DNA of 64,000 bases from Dactylorhiza incarnata (taxonomy: Eukaryota; Streptophyta; Magnoliopsida; Asparagales; Orchidaceae), in contig JAWHQI010000049.1 in NCBI GenBank assembly GCA_033032865.1, forward strand, positions 8,543,001 through 8,607,000. The letters are read 5' to 3'. The translations under genes and the position numbers were made by a program. Positions 59,084-64,000 of the stretch are shown one piece after another. The notes below the pieces were generated by a model. It was not told where the DNA came from. It searched no databases and was given only the letters and a program-made list of their open reading frames with translations. The stretch's first letter is position 1. The number at the start of each line of letters is the position of its first letter.

Positions 59084-59653
59084 AACTCCCCATTTTGATA
59101 AGAACAAATCCATTAATGATAAATTAGAGCATTAATATATAAGCATGATGAAACCTTCTTGTGTGTGTGTGAAAGTGATGACTTAGGATGTTTATTGATT
59201 TTAGAATTTTAGAATGGCTCTCCCTAAATACATGCCCCCCCCCTAAGTGAATGCTCCCCTAATATGTAAACAATCATCTTAATTAATCATGTTAGTTTTT
59301 TTTATAGAGGTTTTTATTTATCATGTTAGATCTCCCCTTTTGTTATTAGCAAAAGTGGGTAAGGAAGCAAAACACATAAAAGTTTGAGTAGAAGTTAAAG
59401 GCATGATCGAGCTTTGAGAGAGAAGGAAATGATAAGGAGTTTTAGGATAATTTTATAGAAATAAATCAGAGTTTGTAGCTTTAAATCATATAACATTTAC
59501 CATGGAAGTCTACCAATTGGAAAACAACTTTGAGTTGGAAAGACTTGAGATAAGCATGAAAAGAACACACGGTAAACGTAATACTGCGGAAGACTTATGT
59601 AAATACAACAAACATCTTCTTGTAAGATATGATGATTTAAGAAAAAGTGAAAG
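59084..59653 (-). other. 3' internal end of the minus Copia-D element
   Basis: PPT plus about 560 bp of AT-rich 3' leader, with no gene. The rest of this element is missing: the sequence meets a plus-oriented LTR of the same family at 59654. Confidence 0.65.
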
Positions 59654-60811
59654 TGTTGGAACATGGTCTTCCGCATCTCCTAGGTTTGAGAATAACAAAT
59701 CTTATGTGTATTTTGTGCAGGAAAACAAGTCCACATGACTCAAGGATAACATAAGATAGTTGCGCCAAAATTTGAAGCCAAAATTCCAACATGCCCGCTA
59801 GCACCGGCGCTAGCGCTAGCTCTGATTTGAGAAAATCTCGGAAATAGTTATGGAAGGTGCTAGCGCCAGGTGATAGCAGCTAATGCAGGCAGTAGCAGCT
59901 AGCGCAGGCGGTATCTACTAGCGCCGGCGATAGCGCAAAGCACAAGAGGAAGACGTCCGACTTGCTAAAAATGAAGGATTCTCACGCGGAGAATATTGCC
60001 TAATCTGGGATAGAGCCGGCGGTAGCGATAGCGCATGCGCTAGCTCCAAGGCTATAAAAAGGACCCCTTGGATCCGTCTTATTCATCTCTCTCCACTCCC
60101 AAATTCCAGAGCTTCGTGCCACATCATATAGAGGAAGGTTCAGAGAGATACTCCCACTAATCCATGAAGGCTTAAGGAGATCCGTGGAGAAGATTTCAAC
60201 ACGCGTCATCATCGTGACGAAAGACCGCATCGACTACGATCATACTCTCCGGGTCTTCGTCTACTTCTCCAAGAGATCCATATAGGGAGTTTTTATATTA
60301 TTGTTATTTATTTCACATCTTTTCTTGTAATTGTTTAGTGAACTCGCCTCGTGTTGGCGACTAGGTCTGGGTAGGACATAGGGCAGAAACTCACCTCGTG
60401 TTGGCAACTAGATCTAGGTTAGGTCTAGGGGGTGCTAGAGGCCATATCTGGGGAAGGATTGGCTAGAGCGTCTTGAGTCCGTATCCGGGGTAGGATCGGC
60501 TAAAGCCAACCAATTCGTGGGGATAAGAGTCGGTATAGAAAACAAAAAGAGTCTTTTCTATTTCTCCTTGATTTCTAGCGTCATTGAAATCGAATTTTGT
60601 AATCAATTTTATTAATAATAATCATGTCTCTCTTTGTGTAATAAAATTGATTTGATCTTCATTTCTATAAATTGTTTATTATCCTCTCTTTCATTATAAA
60701 ACAATTTAGATCTTTATTCAAAATCACTAGTTTGATCTCTAATTATTTCAAGTATTAAAAGTTTTTAAAAACACTAATTCACCCCCTCTAAGGGCGCCTA
60801 CCGATCCAACA
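59654..60811 (+). repeat. Copia-D 5' LTR, plus orientation
   Basis: TGTTGGAACATGG...GATCCAACA, 1158 bp, same family as the inverted LTR at 58052. Word clusters at 59794-59820, 59857-59940 and 60008-60047; TATA box gctataaaaa at 60051-60060. The end (ctctaagggcgcctaccgatccaaca) matches the Copia-1 LTR end. Confidence 0.88.
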
Positions 60812-60828
60812 AGTGGTATCAGAGCGGT
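60812..60828 (+). other. Copia-D primer binding site
   Basis: agTGGTATCAGAGcgg directly after the LTR, complementary to initiator tRNA-Met; identifies 59654-60811 as a 5' LTR. Confidence 0.88.
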
Positions 60829-60859
60829 TTTATTCCAATCGGCTTAACAACCGGGAATA

Positions 60860-61218
60860 ATGGCGTCTCATGATCTCGCTTCTCTTAGTGGGGTAAATTT
60901 TTATGAAGAAGAAAAATCTCTTAAACCACCTTTATTCGAAGGGAGAAATTATAAAGGGTGGAAAATTTTAATGGAAAGGTTTATTAAAAATTTAGATATC
61001 AATGCATGGGATATAGCAATAGTTAGACCAGCGGATGAATCAAATAAACAGGAACGTTATCTAAATGCAAAAGCTTTAAATAGTATTTTCTGTGCTTTAT
61101 CTCACGAAATTTCAAAATTAATATATTGTTTTTCTAGTGCATACAAAGTATGGAAATTTCTTGAAGAAATGTATGATTCTCCATCTACAGGTATGGAACA
61201 AATGCAAGAAGTGGAGAA
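60860..61218 (+). pseudogene. Copia-D gag, cut by Tat-2
   Basis: ATG 60860 (MASHDLASLSGVNFYEEE), then the Copia gag core: PPLFEGRNYKGWKILMERF, NAKALNSIFCALSHEISKLI, SAYKVWKFLEEMY. Open for about 120 codons until the Tat-2 LTR begins at 61219. The remainder of gag-pol is not in the window. Confidence 0.88.
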
Positions 61219-62670
61219 TGTTGAAACTGATTTCTCGGTCTCTTGTGAAGCTCATGCCCTCAACAAGTTGAGGGGCAGCTTGCCCTTACTAGTCCCTTAA
61301 AAGGAGCAGATCGGGGACTTGGAAACGGACTAAGACCTTAGTCGCAGTGAAGAGGTCCCACCACAAACCCGGAAGATCGTTGAGCGCTTCCCCTCCCAAG
61401 CCAAAGCTGAGACTTGGGCACCTTGGAGAGCTAAAGAGCTGAACCAAAGCAACCAAGGAAAAAGAAGAAGCTCAGAGATCTGAGATTGGAATCCTCTCCC
61501 AAGGTGCCCTTTAAGGTCTATTTATTGTTTTTTTACTCATGGTCTGTCAATAGCGGAATTCCGCCTTTTGGTTTTACTAAACGCACCCCAATTTGGCCTA
61601 CTAACAGCCAAACTCTGTTGTTTGGAGTGGCTACCTGCAGACCACCAGGGGCAGAGGAGTAACTCCACCTCTCTAGTCTATGGTCGAGTGGTTTATGAGA
61701 GCATCACTCACGAGAGAGGTGAATTCGTCGAACGGGTTTCATCGAACGGAAAGATGAGTTCGTCGAATGGGTTTCGTCGAACGGGCAACGGAATTTGTCG
61801 AACGTTGAACTGAGTTCGACGATCTCAACAAATGCTCGACGTTCGTCGAATGCATGACGGATCTCATTGAACCCTAAGACTTGGAAGGGATCCGACTCGC
61901 TTGCCTTCTTGCGAGCAGCCGGCGAGTGCCCGGCTCGCTCGCCTTCTTGCGAGTTGACCTCGAAACTTGGGCTCGCAGGGATATGACTCGCGCGCCTTCC
62001 TGCGAGTGACCCTTGAAGTTCTGGCTTGCCTTCTATGTTACCTCTTCAACCTATTAGATCTGAAGCCCACCTCGGGCGAGCGGCCTACGAAGATATCGCT
62101 CGCATTCCTATCGGTCGCATCCACTGATGCCGGGTCTCGCGCTTCCTCCTGTGAGTTCTTCCGATGAGACAAGCGCTCGTCCCAGCGGGTCTGCTGGGAC
62201 GGGATAGATTTTTTGGAGACGGACATCGTAGCTGAAGCTGGACGTTCGTCTAACTGAGAAGCGAATCCATCGAACGGATTTCATCGAACGGAGAACGGGA
62301 TTCGTCGAACTCAGGACGGCTTTCGTCGAACGGAGAAGGGAACTCGTCGAACTCAGGAGCAGATCGCGAGGATCTGGCTCGCCCACCTTCCTCACGATCG
62401 GTCGGCGATCGCTCGACTCGCCCGCCTTCACACGGGCTCGCCAATTTGAAGCGCGACGTAGTTCGAACTGAGAAGCAAGTTCGTCGAACGTCAAAGCTCG
62501 GAAAGGATCTGGTTGGCCTAGAACATCACTGTAAGCGGATCGCCGCGCCCTGGCTCGCTCCTCTCCCCCGCCAGCGGTCGGCGGGTGGCTAGCTCGCCTT
62601 CCACATTACTTTTTCTTGTTGGTTACTCCTTAGTCCTCGTTCACCTCTAGGAGAATATCGGGGTTGTACA
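61219..62670 (-). repeat. Tat-2 3' LTR
   Basis: 1452 bp, about twice the Tat-1 LTR. Two word types: TTCGTCGAAC/TCATCGAACGG repeats (61715-61860 and 62265-62360) and CTCGC..GCGAG units (61900-62020 and 62370-62450). TATA-like AATAAATAGACC (minus strand) at about 61517-61528, in the same context as the Tat-1 TATA box. Confidence 0.8.
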
Positions 62671-62785
62671 CAATCCCCGCTCTTCGCGAGGCTTTTTAGG
62701 GTCGCGAAGAACCGTCCAACCCCTGGTATTCGCCGATCCCGTGGTGACGTGGCGAGAATCTTTCGGTGGGCCCCATGCCCGCCAC

Positions 62786-62793
62786 TATAAATA
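62786..62793 (+). promoter_or_regulatory. TATA box of the Tat-2 antisense gene
   Basis: tataaata, 81 nt before ATG 62867. The Tat-1 gene has the same arrangement (TATA to ATG 78 nt). Upstream lie cttcgcgag/tcgcgaag words (about 62690-62720). Confidence 0.65.
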
Positions 62794-62866
62794 CCACTCT
62801 TCCCGGCCGGCATTCGAACTTTTTATTCTTCTCTCCCTTTCCTTACTCGTCGCGAGCCCCAACGCG

Positions 62867-64000
62867 ATGTCGAAAAAAGACGAAATGTTGGCTCGCCTAA
62901 AGGCCTCACAAGCGGCCCAGAAGGGGAAAGCAGCCGCCATCGCCTCCTGGGCTTCTCCGTTGCGCTCTCCGCCTCGACCCCCCCTCAAAATGACAAAGGT
63001 CGTTCGGCGCTCGAACGACGAGGGTGGGTCCTCTCTTTCACCGCACTCCCCCCATGATGTGCTCGCCTTCCAGGTACTGTCGTTAAGTTCGCTGATTTAA
63101 TGTCCTCTTCTTTTGACCTTACTTATCCTACTCGCAGAGTGCTCCCCTGGGTGAGAATGCCTTGGGGAGACCAATCTCAGAGACCCACATCCATTCTATG
63201 GGCGGGGCTGATGCTCTTCTCGTAGATGCGAGGGCCGCCGACCTACGGGACTCGCCTTCGCAACGAGGTGAGTGATTTACTTTGTCGTTCTTCATATCTC
63301 TTAACTTGCCAAATCACACCTACTCCTTGTGCAGTGTCCCCTCTCGCGGACCTGGAAGAGCAAGTTCCTCCTCCCGCGGACTCGCCTACCCCGCCGAACC
63401 AGACCATCATCACTACTGGATTCGGCCTCCTGGGACAAAGGAGCCCTGGGGGGACGTTGATTTCTGAGTCCGGGCTCGGTTCTAGACCCACGCTCGCTCT
63501 CAGTCTGGGTAAGGCCTTCACCCCTGCCTTCGTTGAAGCATTCCGAGGCCATCCAGGCACCTCTCGCCAGCGGCCTAGTACTCAAATTCCTTCACTAGGT
63601 TAGACTGTCGCTATAGAGTGTCATTTTCCGCCTTCTTGATGATTTCTACTTCACTAGGTTAGACTGTCTGGAGCGTTGGAGATATCTCCACCCCCTCGCA
63701 GAGTCAGGTCGCAGATTTCCTAAGGGACCCCAGTGATCCGACGCGAATGAAGAGGCGGGTCACCGAGATATTCCAGAAGCATACTGCCCTGCTGAGGGAT
63801 CTACACGAACAGAATAGGCTGGACCAGCTCGCAAATGAGGAAAGATTTACCGCGATGGAGGACGCAAACACGCGCATCCTCGCCGAGGTGCAGCCGACCG
63901 ATCATGGCGACGCGACGTCCCCCGGGGTGTACATTGCTCAGATTGACGATTACATGCGGCTGACGAACCAGGCGAACCAGTCGCTTCGCAAGTATCACTA
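62867..64000 (+). CDS. Tat-2 antisense gene (homologue of Tat-1 gene A), multi-exon, partial
   Basis: Exon 1 62867-63073 (MSKKDEMLARLKASQAAQKG; 69 codons, donor CAG|GTACTG). Intron 63074-63137 (64 nt, acceptor CTCGCAG). Exon 2 63138-63267 (donor GAG|GTGAGT). Intron 63268-63334 (67 nt, acceptor CTTGTGCAG). Exon 3 from 63335, in frame across both junctions, to a stop at 63601-63603 or an unseen donor. About 63690-64000 encodes a coiled coil (DFLRDPSDPTRMKRRVTE, IFQKHTALLRDLHEQN) homologous to 54718-55035 in Tat-1. The role is unknown; a structural or regulatory protein is possible. It continues beyond the window. Confidence 0.65.

Larger units (their letters stand above)
61219..64000 (-). mobile_element. 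Tat-2: Tat-lineage Ty3 element, 3' end only
   Basis: Minus orientation. 3' LTR 61219-62670, PPT on the minus strand (GCGGGGATTG, 62671-62680), then the antisense gene on the plus strand running to the window end. LTR start (TGTACAACCCCG) and PPT context match Tat-1; LTR length and words differ. The left flank is gagaa (61214-61218). Confidence 0.82.

Noticed and set aside
1..64000. tRNA, rRNA, organellar or bacterial features
   Set aside because: No cloverleaf, rRNA-like or operon-like sequence was recognised. The only tRNA-related signals are retrotransposon primer-binding sites.

Overview
The window is nuclear DNA from a seed plant, almost certainly a flowering plant with a large, retrotransposon-rich genome. 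This rests on plant-type Ty1/copia and Ty3/gypsy lineages (SIRE-like, Tekay-like, Athila-like, Tat-like), a plant Helitron helicase, GT-AG introns with plant-like sizes (63-87 nt), and fragments of two plant housekeeping genes. I see no intact host gene, tRNA, rRNA or CRISPR array. The species cannot be told from the sequence.

Layout. 1-7902: 3' part of a SIRE-like Copia element (Copia-1, + strand) with pol, an antisense extra gene and the 3' LTR. 7903-17117: a tandemly duplicated unit of about 5 kb carrying fragments of a DEAD-box helicase gene and an aspartate-semialdehyde dehydrogenase gene, with a TIR-bounded segment inside it. 17118-21981: Tekay-type Ty3 debris on the - strand. 22312-36250: a full-length SIRE-like Copia element (Copia-2, - strand, TSD ttttg) with intact pol and an env-position gene, whose gag is split by a Tekay solo LTR. 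36256-36506 and 56708-58051: two halves of one Helitron Rep/helicase gene, separated by a 20.2-kb Tat-type element (Tat-1, 36507-56707, + strand, TSD aggat). Tat-1 itself carries a Copia solo LTR (Copia-E, 37763-39076) and an Athila element (40241-about 47190). 58052-61218: two LTRs of one Copia family (Copia-D) in inverted orientation, the right one with PBS and partial gag. 61219-64000: 3' end of a second Tat element (Tat-2, - strand) with its antisense gene running off the window.

Two themes stand out. First, nearly every LTR family here has its own cluster of short, GC-rich, self-complementary words in U3, just upstream of a TATA box. One word set (GCTAGCGCC/GGCGCTAGC) is shared by a Ty3 LTR and a Copia LTR, while two Copia families with near-identical LTR ends use different words. 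Second, the extra genes of these elements (antisense in Copia-1, Tat-1 and Tat-2; sense in Copia-2) look like genuine transcription units: each has its own TATA-like promoter and spliceosomal introns. In Copia-1 and Copia-2 the internal promoter reuses the LTR's word. Together this suggests a modular promoter system inside retrotransposons.
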